Positions 1 through 6,287 of a stretch of 10,198 nt of DNA are shown here, piece after piece. The stretch comes from an uncultured Campylobacter sp. (GTDB lineage: Bacteria; Campylobacterota; Campylobacteria; Campylobacterales; Campylobacteraceae). Numbering within the stretch: the first letter of the stretch is position 1; the number at the start of each line of letters is the position of its first letter. The stretch spans positions 1-10,198 of the forward strand of contig CASFHJ010000132.1 in assembly GCA_949294425.1 (NCBI GenBank), given 5' to 3'. The notes below the pieces were generated by a model. It was not told the origin of the DNA. It searched no databases and saw nothing but the letters and a program-made list of their open reading frames with translations. A program made the translations under genes and the position numbers.

Positions 1-1711
1 AAAGCTTTTTACAGCCTACTATTTTATTTTTATCAAAGCTTGAGTTTAATTCTTTTTCTATACTTTCTATGAAGTAAGCCTTTGTGAAAATTCCATCTTT
101 TGATACGGCTGCTTTTAGGGCGGCATTTTTTATTATCATTATTATTTGAGCACCGCTTAACTCATACTCAGCCAAGCTTTCTAGCTTAAAATCTTTTTCA
201 AAGGGAGCATTTTTTGGCATGGCTTTTTTGAAAATTTTTAATCTTTCCTCATAGCTTGGTTTCTTAAATTCTATCTTATAATCAAACCTGCGTGAAAAGG
301 CTGTATCTAGGCTTTCTAAGAAATTTGTAGTAGCTATTAAAACGCCTTTGAATTTTTCTATCTGTTCTAAGAAAATATTTTGCATTTGATTATGCATCTT
401 ATCAGAAGTTGAGCTTCCCTCTATCCTAGTACTTAAAAACTGGTCAGCCTCGTTTAAAAGAAGGACTGGAGTTTGTTTGCAAGAGGAGGAAATTTTTTTA
501 TAGGTATCAAAGATCTTTCTTACATTTTGCTCACTTTCTCCAACCCATTTGCTTAAAATCTTGGAGCAGTCAAAGCTTAAGACAAATTTTTTCATAGACT
601 TTGCCATAGCAAGAGCAGACATTGTTTTCCCAACCCCAGCAGGTCCATAAAAAATGAGTTTTGCCTCTATATCATCGCTATGCTTTATACCCCAGCTTGA
701 AAGCCTTTGTATAACCTTTTTATCTTGTTGTTTTAGTATGTTTTGAAGTATATCTTTGGTGGCATTTGGCATTATTACATCATTAATATCCTCATTTGGT
801 TCTACAAGCTCGAAAATATCTTGCTCTTTTACTATGCTTTGAAGCTCTAGCCTTTCTCCTTTTTTCCTTTCTTTTGAGTTGATTATTCTTTGCAAAAGCT
901 CATCACTTATGTAAAAACTTTTGCTAAAGGTTCCAAAGGCACTTAAATACTCATCGTAGTCTATTAAGTTATTTTCTAAAAGCCTTGAGTTTTCGGCTAA
1001 AAGAGCCTTGTTTTCAAGTTTTTCATACTCATTTTCACTTATTATATAAAGCAAGGAATTTATATCTCTGGCATTTGAATTTTCACTATCTAAGCTGTAT
1101 TCTTCTTTTAAAAGAGCTATAAATATTAATTCCTCTTTTTTATTTAGATTGTATTCTTTAAAAATTTCTCCCAATACATTTTTAAATTTACTTTTTTTAA
1201 GCCTTGTTTTTATGTGTTTTTCATAGTTTAAAATCTCATTTTTTAGTTTTAAAGAGGAGTTAAGATAGAGTCTTTTATAAAGCTCTACTCTCATAAATTC
1301 ATCTTTTAAATACTCAAGATAATCAACATAAGCCTCTTTATTTTCTAAATTTAACTTAGAATTTCCTTCTAAAAAGGATAAAAATGTATCGCTAAGACTT
1401 AGATCAGAGCTTAAAAGAGATAATAAATTTGTCTTTTCTTTTTTTAAATCCCCGCTAAAACTATGAGTTAGACAGATAAAACCTAAATCAAGCAAGTATT
1501 TAACATCTTTTAAGTGTTTTAAATACTCGTATTTTTCCTTTTTAAAAATCTTTGTCAAAAGACTTAGGGTATTTGTGCTAGAAAAGCCATTTAGCATATT
1601 TTTGCAAAGTTCTTTTAGTATCAAGCCTTGCTCGTAAGAACAGGCTAAACTTGTAAAAATCTTTGTTTTCTTTATCTCTCTTGCATTTACAAATTCTTTT
1701 AAATCAAGCAT
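1..1711 (-). CDS. CDC48-type AAA family ATPase (3' end cut by window edge)
   Basis: The ATG at 1711 opens a frame with no stop down to base 1, giving 570 codons. The protein probably ends at or soon after the edge, since the next codon begins with T. Residues 1 to about 330 are charged, Leu/Lys/Glu-rich and probably helical, with no motif I recognise. The C-terminal part is one AAA domain. It has Walker A GPAGVGKT at 356-363 and a Walker B-like LLLNEADQF with Asn420 in place of the usual Asp before Glu421. It also has an ATTN sensor-1 stretch, arginine-finger candidates in SRRFD (Arg474-475) and a sensor-2-like SGAQI. It is likely a cytoplasmic remodelling or unfolding ATPase; its substrate is unknown. 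It starts two bases after the stop of the upstream lipoprotein gene and has only weak ribosome-site sequence (AGGA 16 bases away, TGGA closer), so translational coupling is likely. It looks like the homologue of C. jejuni Cj0377. Confidence 0.9.
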   Translation of the reverse strand, partial: MLDLKEFVNAREIKKTKIFTSLACSYEQGLILKELCKNMLNGFSSTNTLSLLTKIFKKEKYEYLKHLKDVKYLLDLGFICLTHSFSGDLKKEKTNLLSLLSSDLSLSDTFLSFLEGNSKLNLENKEAYVDYLEYLKDEFMRVELYKRLYLNSSLKLKNEILNYEKHIKTRLKKSKFKNVLGEIFKEYNLNKKEELIFIALLKEEYSLDSENSNARDINSLLYIISENEYEKLENKALLAENSRLLENNLIDYDEYLSAFGTFSKSFYISDELLQRIINSKERKKGERLELQSIVKEQDIFELVEPNEDINDVIMPNATKDILQNILKQQDKKVIQRLSSWGIKHSDDIEAKLIFYGPAGVGKTMSALAMAKSMKKFVLSFDCSKILSKWVGESEQNVRKIFDTYKKISSSCKQTPVLLLNEADQFLSTRIEGSSTSDKMHNQMQNIFLEQIEKFKGVLIATTNFLESLDTAFSRRFDYKIEFKKPSYEERLKIFKKAMPKNAPFEKDFKLESLAEYELSGAQIIMIIKNAALKAAVSKDGIFTKAYFIESIEKELNSSFDKNKIVGCKKL

Positions 1712-1713
1712 AT

Positions 1714-2178
1714 TTAAAGTCCATTTATCCTAAGTAAAATATTATTTTCCTTATCCACATAAGTAAGAGTGCTGCCACAAAGCTCATAATTTAAATTTTT
1801 TATTTTTTGAGTGAAACCACAGCTTGTTTTTTTTAAATTTAAAGCCTTATATATGGGCTTTTTATCTAAAATATCTTGCAAGAAATCCTCATAATGACTC
1901 ATCTTAAAAAAGGTTTTATTGAAATTTTCCTTGCTATAACAAAGCTCATTTACACAAATTTGCCTTGCAAGATTTAGCTTAAAGATACCTTGTCCAAGCT
2001 TATAAAGCTCAAGTATTTTGTATCTCTCATTTTCATATAAAAAACCTGCCTCACTTAGCCTAAAGCCATTTGCAAATTTTGCTGTTAAGTATATGGATTT
2101 ACTCTGCTTAAAGCTATCTTTTTTTACAGCACAAGCACTTAGAAAAAAAAGTAATGCAAGGATTAAAATTTTTTTCAC
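1714..2178 (-). CDS. Small putative lipoprotein with four extra cysteines
   Basis: A 154-residue protein of unknown function. It starts with a GTG at 2178 and a weak upstream ribosome site (TAAG). The start is supported by an immediate lipoprotein signal: a Lys-Lys n-region, a hydrophobic core at about 4-13, and the lipobox LSAC with the lipidated Cys at 16. The mature part is basic and rich in Lys, Asn and Leu. It holds Cys75, Cys80, Cys120 and Cys134, which could form two disulfides in the periplasm. I see no recognised catalytic motif and no D/E-x-N-x-S/T glycosylation sequon. The gene lies 5 bases after yajQ and 2 bases before the AAA ATPase gene, so it belongs to the six-gene operon. Its position fits the C. 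jejuni Cj0375/Cj0376 proteins, but I cannot tell which one. The lipoprotein call is good; the function is unknown. Confidence 0.82.
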   Translation of the reverse strand: MKKILILALLFFLSACAVKKDSFKQSKSIYLTAKFANGFRLSEAGFLYENERYKILELYKLGQGIFKLNLARQICVNELCYSKENFNKTFFKMSHYEDFLQDILDKKPIYKALNLKKTSCGFTQKIKNLNYELCGSTLTYVDKENNILLRINGL

Positions 2179-2183
2179 AAGGC

Positions 2184-2675
2184 TTACTTTAAATTTTTAA
2201 AACTCAAAGAAAGTTCTAAATTTAGCTCTTTTACCAGTCTCATAACAGCTTGTAAGTCATCTATTTGTTTTGCGCTTACTCTTATTTCCTCTCCTCTTAT
2301 TTGAGAACTTACCTTTAATTTGCTATCTTTTATAGCCTTATTTATCTTTTTTGCACTCTCTGTATCTATGCTATCATTTACCTTTAAATTTAGCTTAAAT
2401 AAAGCTGCACTTTGCCTTGAAAGCTCTTTTATGCTATTTGCATTTATGGATCTTTTTATGAGTTTTGAGACTAATATATCTTTTAAGACCTCAAGTTTTG
2501 CCTCACTTGAACTTGAAAGAGTAAATATGCTTTCTTTTTCATTAAAATCAAATTCGCACTTAACACCCTTTAAATCATACCTATTTTCAAGCTCTTTTTT
2601 TGCTTGTTCTAAGGCATTTTTAAGCTCCTGCTTATCTACACTAGCACTTATATCAAAACTATGTTCACTTGCCAT
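2184..2675 (-). CDS. yajQ: YajQ family nucleotide-binding protein (UPF0234)
   Basis: A 163-residue cytoplasmic protein that matches the YajQ/UPF0234 family along its full length. The typical opening is present (ASEHSFDI, then the NAL...[10 protein letters not shown] segment), followed by the basic [19 protein letters not shown] middle and the [19 protein letters not shown] stretch near the C-terminus. Family members have two ferredoxin-like folds. They have been reported to bind nucleotides, and in Xanthomonas a member acts as a cyclic di-GMP-responsive transcription co-factor. Which ligand is used here is not visible. The ATG at 2675 lies inside the 3' end of the dehydrogenase gene (11-base overlap), with GGA about 6 bases upstream, so translation is likely coupled. 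The gene corresponds to C. jejuni Cj0374. The family call is firm; the biological role in this genus is not established from sequence. Confidence 0.95.
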   Translation of the reverse strand: MASEHSFDISASVDKQELKNALEQAKKELENRYDLKGVKCEFDFNEKESIFTLSSSSEAKLEVLKDILVSKLIKRSINANSIKELSRQSAALFKLNLKVNDSIDTESAKKINKAIKDSKLKVSSQIRGEEIRVSAKQIDDLQAVMRLVKELNLELSLSFKNLK

Positions 2676-3597
2676 CTTGTATCCATTCTTTTAGATTGTT
2701 ATATACTATCTTCATTAGCCTTTGTATAGACTCATGAGATGCCCACGCTAGGTGAGGGGTGATTATTAGTCTTTCCTTATTTTTTATCTTTAAAAGCGGA
2801 TGATCCTTTAACATAGGTTCTGTTTCAAGCACATCAAGCCCAGCTCTTATATCTTTTTCATCTAGGATCTGTGCTAAATCAAGCTCATTTATTATGCCAC
2901 CCCTGCCAACATTTATCAAAATAGAGCCGTCTTTCATCAAGGATAGCTCCTTTTTTGTGAGTAAATTTTTTGTTTTTTCATTTAGCGGTGCATGTATGCT
3001 TATAATATCAGAGCTTTTTAAAAGCTCATCAAGCTCTACTCTTTTGTATTCTTTATTATTATTTTGCCCTGAGCTTGAGTAGTATAAAATTCTAGCTCCA
3101 AAGGCAGTAGAAATTTTAGCTACCTCTTTGCCTATGGTTCCAAGCCCTATTATCCCATGTGTTTTATCGCTTATATTGTATAAAATTCTACTATAATCAG
3201 TAAAAATTTCACTCTCGCACCATCTTCCTTCCTTGCTCCATTTATCATAAAATGGAATTTGATTTAAAAAAGAAAATATAAGTGCAAAGCTATGCTGCAC
3301 TACGCTTTTTGTAGAATAATTTGCCGCATTTTTTACTATGATGCCTTTTTGTTGTGCATATTTTATATCTATATTGTTTACACCTGTTGCTGTTTCTAGT
3401 ATAAGCTTTATGGGAGTATTATCCATTACCTCCTTATCTATGATAACCTTATTTGTTATCACAACATCAGCCTCTTTTAATCTTTGTATACGCTCGTCTT
3501 TTTTTGTCAAATCATAGCTTATGAAGTCTCCAAAGTCCTTAAAAATAGACAGATCATAAGAGCCTAAAGTAGCGGCGTCTAAGCAGACTATCTTCAC
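2665..3597 (-). CDS. D-2-hydroxyacid dehydrogenase (NAD-dependent)
   Basis: A member of the D-isomer-specific 2-hydroxyacid dehydrogenase family, which interconverts 2-keto acids and D-2-hydroxyacids with NAD(H). With the start at 3597 (310 residues), the Rossmann motif GLGTIG is at 151-156. The catalytic triad candidates are Arg232 in NVGRGG, Glu260 in ETEP and His282 in TPHLAW. An N-terminal catalytic half carries the family's TATGVNNID stretch. I prefer the GTG at 3597 because AAGGAG at 3608-3603 sits 5 bases before it; the in-frame GTG at 3603 would overlap that site. The product then begins [12 protein letters not shown]. Its true substrate (glycerate, hydroxypyruvate, lactate or another) cannot be read from the motifs. 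The gene sits 2 bases after the ligase stop and overlaps yajQ by 11 bases. It is the counterpart of C. jejuni Cj0373. Confidence 0.93.
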   Translation of the reverse strand: MKIVCLDAATLGSYDLSIFKDFGDFISYDLTKKDERIQRLKEADVVITNKVIIDKEVMDNTPIKLILETATGVNNIDIKYAQQKGIIVKNAANYSTKSVVQHSFALIFSFLNQIPFYDKWSKEGRWCESEIFTDYSRILYNISDKTHGIIGLGTIGKEVAKISTAFGARILYYSSSGQNNNKEYKRVELDELLKSSDIISIHAPLNEKTKNLLTKKELSLMKDGSILINVGRGGIINELDLAQILDEKDIRAGLDVLETEPMLKDHPLLKIKNKERLIITPHLAWASHESIQRLMKIVYNNLKEWIQDGK

Positions 3598-3599
3598 CC

Positions 3600-4772
3600 T
3601 CACTCCTTTATGTGATGTGCTACAAATTTAGCAAAATTATCAATTATCCTAGATCCCTTTCTAAAGCCAAGTCCGCAAGCCTCGTAGGCAAAAAATACTC
3701 CGGCTTGATAGTAATTTTTATCCTTTGAATTTAGCTCTGTGAATTCTTGATATATAAATTTAGAATTAGCATACTCTCCCTCATTTTTCTCTATCACATT
3801 AGCATTTTCATCTAAGATACTTACATTAGCTCCTTCTCTACCAAACATAGGCTTTTTAACACATTTTTTACCCTTTAAAGGCTTATCACTTGTTTCTAAA
3901 AGTAGGGGGTGATTTGGGTAAAGCTCCCATAAAATTTTTAAAATTCCCTTGCTTTGAAAGAGTAGGGTGTAGGCTGGATTTAAGATGATTGCCTTTTGGT
4001 TTTTTATAATCTGTGTTAAGAGCATGGCTAACTCGCCCTCTTCTACGGCTATATTTTCCCAAGGTATGAGCTTAAATAAATACTCATAGTTTTCTCCAGC
4101 GTAAAATACTCCATCGGTGCTAAATTCAATCTCATCTATGAAAGCAAAATTTGCATTAAAGCCTGATTCTTTGGCTATGTGTTCAAGTAGTCTAGTGGTA
4201 AGCTCGTCCTCAGTGCTCCCTTTTATGCTAGAAAAAAGTATTTTCCAACCATCATAGTATTTATCAAAGCCTGAAATATCATCGCTAAGCGTTATTAGTC
4301 TTTTAAAATTATGTATCAAAGCTTCGTAGAGATTGTTAAATTGCAAACTTTCATTCATATTATTTTGTTTTAGCAAAGCCCACTGAAGTATAGCTGTTTC
4401 AAAAAGTGAAGTTGGGGTATCTGCGTTAAATTCAAGCAGCTTTATAGGCTTTTCATCAAGTCCCCCAGCAAGATCAAACCTTGAGTAAAGATGCCAATGC
4501 ACATCATTTTCCCAGCTCATCTTTATAGCATCTATAAGATTAAAAGGTATGTCAAGTTCAGCAAAACGATCCTCATCAATAACCTTCTGTGCCGCTGCTA
4601 CAAACATATCATAAAGCTCATTTGAAGCCTCATAAAAGGCATTTGCCTCTTTTTCACTTATGCAAATAAGCTCATCATCTAGGTAGTTTGACCCGTCCCT
4701 ATCCGTATGCCAAGAAAAGCCCATGCTTTCTAAATACTCTTTGCTAAGAGCCTTTACCTTAGTAAAATTCAT
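3600..4772 (-). CDS. Glutathionylspermidine synthase-like ATP-grasp ligase (YgiC/YjfC type)
   Basis: A 390-residue protein of the GSP_synth ATP-grasp family. The key blocks are visible: YSRFD at 96-100, the metal/substrate loop LLEFNADTPTSL at 112-123, the ATP-binding KPMFGREGANVSI at 307-319, YQEF at 341-344, and a C-terminal GFRKGSRIIDNFAKFVAHH segment. Its length equals the stand-alone E. coli YgiC and YjfC proteins. It lacks the N-terminal CHAP amidase of true bifunctional Gss (about 620 residues), so it should only form the amide bond and not cleave it. The family joins a carboxylate to an amine using ATP; whether it makes glutathionylspermidine is doubtful. The ATG at 4772 is 2 bases after the lipoprotein stop, with GGA 8 bases upstream inside the lipoprotein's last codons. 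The tight pairing with a Gly/Ser-rich lipoprotein recalls ygiB-ygiC. It corresponds to C. jejuni Cj0372. Confidence 0.9.
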   Translation of the reverse strand: MNFTKVKALSKEYLESMGFSWHTDRDGSNYLDDELICISEKEANAFYEASNELYDMFVAAAQKVIDEDRFAELDIPFNLIDAIKMSWENDVHWHLYSRFDLAGGLDEKPIKLLEFNADTPTSLFETAILQWALLKQNNMNESLQFNNLYEALIHNFKRLITLSDDISGFDKYYDGWKILFSSIKGSTEDELTTRLLEHIAKESGFNANFAFIDEIEFSTDGVFYAGENYEYLFKLIPWENIAVEEGELAMLLTQIIKNQKAIILNPAYTLLFQSKGILKILWELYPNHPLLLETSDKPLKGKKCVKKPMFGREGANVSILDENANVIEKNEGEYANSKFIYQEFTELNSKDKNYYQAGVFFAYEACGLGFRKGSRIIDNFAKFVAHHIKE

Positions 4773-4774
4773 CT

Positions 4775-5380
4775 TTAAGATCCGTAACTTTGTGTGCCAG
4801 TAGCAGCACCGCTATTTGAACCAAAGAAACCTGAACGAGAGCCAACACTTGAAGAGCCTGTACCGCGATTATTAAAACTATTTACACTTCTTTGATAAGC
4901 ACTTTGGTTTGAAAAGGCTCCTCTTTGTTGGTTTGCAAAATTTTGGTTATTAAAAAGCTTTGAGCCTATCCAGCTACCAAGTATGGCACCAGCTGCACTT
5001 GCAAGTAAGGTTTCACCTAAAGAAAGCCCACCGCTACTCATACTAGCATTATCCTTTGTAAGATTTGAGGTTCCATTATCTATCTTTGCAGCCTCTTCTT
5101 TTATGAGAGCGTCCATTTCCTCTTTTGTTAAAACCCTTTCAGTGCCATCGATTTGTTGCAAGACAACTCTTGTTTCAGCACTTGGGAATTGTTCTTTTAT
5201 CTTGTATTGACCCGGAGCTGTTTCTTGTATGATGACAAAGGCACCTTGACCTTGCGTGTTTTGTGTGCCTTGGCTAGTAAGCTGATTTTGAGAATTATCG
5301 CAAGCTGTTAAGGCACCAGCACTCACGGCTACCAAACCACCAAGCATACTTAGATGTAGTATTTTTTTTACATGTTTCAT
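4775..5380 (-). CDS. UPF0323 family lipoprotein with glycine zipper and Arg/Gly/Ser/Asn-rich tail
   Basis: A 201-residue lipoprotein, first gene of the six-gene operon. It has a signal peptide with lipobox LTAC and lipidated Cys27. A Q/N/T-rich linker follows, then a small structured region (about 47-100) containing QYKIKEQFPSAETRVVLQQ and an acidic helix. Next is a hydrophobic stretch at about 119-143 with a glycine zipper (Gly131, Gly135, Gly139). The tail, about 145-201, has no Asp, Glu or Lys, four Arg (153, 164, 172, 182), and is otherwise Asn, Gln, Ser, Gly and Phe. The ATG at 5380 has AGGA 6 bases upstream. It is the homologue of C. jejuni Cj0371, which I recall as a UPF0323 lipoprotein linked to virulence traits. 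The biochemical role is unknown. Domain order resembles E. coli YgiB (DUF1190), also beside a GSP_synth ligase. Confidence 0.92.
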   Translation of the reverse strand: MKHVKKILHLSMLGGLVAVSAGALTACDNSQNQLTSQGTQNTQGQGAFVIIQETAPGQYKIKEQFPSAETRVVLQQIDGTERVLTKEEMDALIKEEAAKIDNGTSNLTKDNASMSSGGLSLGETLLASAAGAILGSWIGSKLFNNQNFANQQRGAFSNQSAYQRSVNSFNNRGTGSSSVGSRSGFFGSNSGAATGTQSYGS

Positions 5381-5405
5381 AGCAGATCCTGTGAACTTTT
5401 TGCAA

Positions 5406-5416
5406 ATTCTAGCAAA
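5406..5416 (-). promoter_or_regulatory. Extended -10 promoter of the UPF0323-to-AAA operon
   Basis: On the minus strand the sequence reads TTTGCTAGAAT, a full match to the Campylobacter extended -10 form TTTGnTAnAAT. The hexamer TAGAAT is at 5411-5406. Transcription would begin near 5399 and give a leader of about 20 bases that contains the AGGA ribosome site. Upstream there are only T-rich runs and no -35, as is usual for this genus. The 155-base gap 5381-5535 otherwise holds only the hairpin at 5513-5533. Confidence 0.7.
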
Positions 5417-5512
5417 GATTAATAAACTAAAATTGTTAAGCTATAAGAAAAATGAGAAAGAAGTGAAGATTTTACGGATAAAATTGTAAATTTTAAAAGC
5501 CTAAAATCAAGC

Positions 5513-5533
5513 TTTGGGCTATAAAAGCCCAAA
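5513..5533 (-). terminator. Hairpin after the TRL lipoprotein gene, possible terminator
   Basis: Arms TTTGGGCT (5513-5520) and AGCCCAAA (5526-5533) form a perfect 8-bp stem with a 5-base ATAAA loop, starting 2 bases past the stop of the TRL gene. On the minus strand the arm is followed by GCTTGATTTT, so the U-run is interrupted and termination may be partial. It is the only clear stem-loop between this gene and the downstream operon promoter. Confidence 0.55.
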
Positions 5534-5535
5534 AA

Positions 5536-5850
5536 TTAGTTACCTCTTACTATGGTAGTTGATGTTGCGTATATGCCAAGTATTGATTTTACTTGAGTAT
5601 CAACTGATTTTACTTGGTTTATACCGCCATTATTTGCAGCTGCATTTATAGTGCAATCACCATAAGCTACCCAACCTAAAATACTAGTGCAAGTAGCTCT
5701 TCCTTCTTTTGAACCTGTTGCAGAACCAACAGCTACTGGGTATGAGCTGCCGTTGTAAATAAAACCAGTTACCGTAGAAGCAGCAGTAGCACAAGCTGTA
5801 AATAAAACAGAAGCTGTAGCCATAGAAGCTAGTAATAAAATTTTTTTCAT
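5536..5850 (-). CDS. TRL-like family small lipoprotein
   Basis: A 104-residue secreted protein. It has a Lys-Lys n-region, a hydrophobic core, and Cys20 in LFTAC; Phe at the -3 position is a weak but tolerable lipobox. The mature part matches the TRL-like (tRNA-associated locus) lipoprotein pattern. It opens GFIYNGSSYP, then has a SKEG...CTSILGWVAYGDCTI core, AAANNGGINQVKSVDTQ, and the closing ILGIYATSTTIVRG. These proteins sit in the envelope, and no molecular function is known to me. The ATG at 5850 has AAGGG about 8 bases upstream. It lies 88 bases after rpsU with no convincing terminator between, so it may be read partly from the rpsU promoter as well as its own. Two further Cys (in ATCTS and YGDCT) could pair. 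Family call good; role unknown. Confidence 0.88.
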   Translation of the reverse strand: MKKILLLASMATASVLFTACATAASTVTGFIYNGSSYPVAVGSATGSKEGRATCTSILGWVAYGDCTINAAANNGGINQVKSVDTQVKSILGIYATSTTIVRGN

Positions 5851-5879
5851 TAAAAAAACCCTTTTTAAATTTAATTTAA

Positions 5880-5885
5880 ATAATA
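5880..5885 (-). promoter_or_regulatory. Possible -10 box for the TRL lipoprotein gene
   Basis: On the minus strand TATTAT (5885-5880) differs from TATAAT at one base and lies about 30 bases before the ATG at 5850. It lacks the TTTGn extension seen at the other promoters here, so it is a weak call. The 88-base gap 5851-5938 shows no other signal. Confidence 0.35.
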
Positions 5886-5938
5886 TCTGGCCTGTAAATG
5901 CCTTTTAACTTTGCTTTAATCCAAAATAGCACCTTATT

Positions 5939-6151
5939 TTAGAGTCTTGACTCATACCTTCTTAGCATGTAAAGTCTTTTAAGCATTTTTTTACGAGCTG
6001 AAATTTTTTGTTTCTTTCTAATCTCAGTCATTGGCTCAAAAAATCTTCTAGACCTAACCTCGGTAACAACCAAGTTTCTATCAACTTGCTTTTTAAATTT
6101 TCTGTAAGCTTCGTCAAATGATTCATTTGGATGAACTTTTATACCGGGCAT
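5939..6151 (-). CDS. rpsU: 30S ribosomal protein bS21
   Basis: A 70-residue, very basic protein with the bS21 layout. It has the opening [20 protein letters not shown], a central RSRRFFEP, then [14 protein letters not shown] and a Lys/Arg-rich C-terminus. bS21 sits on the 30S platform next to the 3' end of 16S rRNA, including the anti-Shine-Dalgarno region, and takes part in initiation. The length is normal. The ATG at 6151 is preceded by a long ribosome site (see that entry) and an extended -10 promoter at 6198-6208. The neighbour downstream on the same strand is the TRL lipoprotein gene, and ccoG is divergent. It corresponds to C. jejuni Cj0370. Confidence 0.97.
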   Translation of the reverse strand: MPGIKVHPNESFDEAYRKFKKQVDRNLVVTEVRSRRFFEPMTEIRKKQKISARKKMLKRLYMLRRYESRL

Positions 6152-6155
6152 TAAA

Positions 6156-6168
6156 CCTCACCACCTTT
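6156..6168 (-). promoter_or_regulatory. Unusually long Shine-Dalgarno site of rpsU
   Basis: Reading leftward the leader has AAAGGTGGTGAGG (6168-6156), then TTTA and the ATG. AAGGTGGTGA matches 9 of 10 bases of AAGGAGGTGA, the complement of the usual 16S rRNA tail. The GGTGG core is 9 bases from the start codon, and a second GAGG is 4 bases away. No other gene in the window has so long a match. Confidence 0.7.
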
Positions 6169-6197
6169 CTATTTACTTATAAATTTTAAAAATTAGG

Positions 6198-6208
6198 ATT
6201 ATAGCAAA
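6198..6208 (-). promoter_or_regulatory. Extended -10 promoter of rpsU
   Basis: On the minus strand the sequence is TTTGCTATAAT, a perfect extended -10, with TATAAT at 6203-6198. Transcription would start near 6191, leaving a leader of about 40 bases. The upstream side is pure A/T runs shared with the divergent ccoG promoter. Confidence 0.82.
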
Positions 6209-6249
6209 ATTTTTATATTTATTCTAAAAAAATTGTAATTAATCTAAAT

Positions 6250-6260
6250 TTTGTTATAAT
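6250..6260 (+). promoter_or_regulatory. Extended -10 promoter of ccoG and the downstream plus-strand operon
   Basis: TTTGTTATAAT at 6250-6260 is a perfect extended -10 (TATAAT at 6255-6260). The start site would be near 6267, about 20 bases before the ATG, with the ribosome site GAGGAG (6277-6282) 5 bases from the start. It is the only promoter I see before ccoG, purA, fliJ and the MotE-like gene. Confidence 0.82.
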
Positions 6261-6287
6261 CCACGCAAGTATAGCAGAGGAGAAAAT

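Noticed and set aside
2018..2694. Plus-strand open frames at 2018-2200 and 2320-2694
   Set aside because: They lie opposite the Cys-lipoprotein and yajQ genes, have hydrophobic low-complexity translations typical of antisense to Lys/Leu-rich genes, and show no matching ribosome site.
2894..3082. Plus-strand open frame inside the dehydrogenase gene
   Set aside because: It is antisense to conserved dehydrogenase motifs, Ser/Phe-rich, short, with no start signals.
3600..4772. Full bifunctional glutathionylspermidine synthetase/amidase
   Set aside because: There is no CHAP Cys-His amidase domain, and the length fits only the ligase half.
4983..5210. Plus-strand open frame opposite the UPF0323 lipoprotein
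   Set aside because: It is an antisense shadow with no ribosome site or recognisable domain.
5880..5940. rpsU terminator
   Set aside because: Only weak pairings (an AT-only 6-bp stem, and GGC/GCC around ATTTACAG) exist with no following U-run, so I do not call one.
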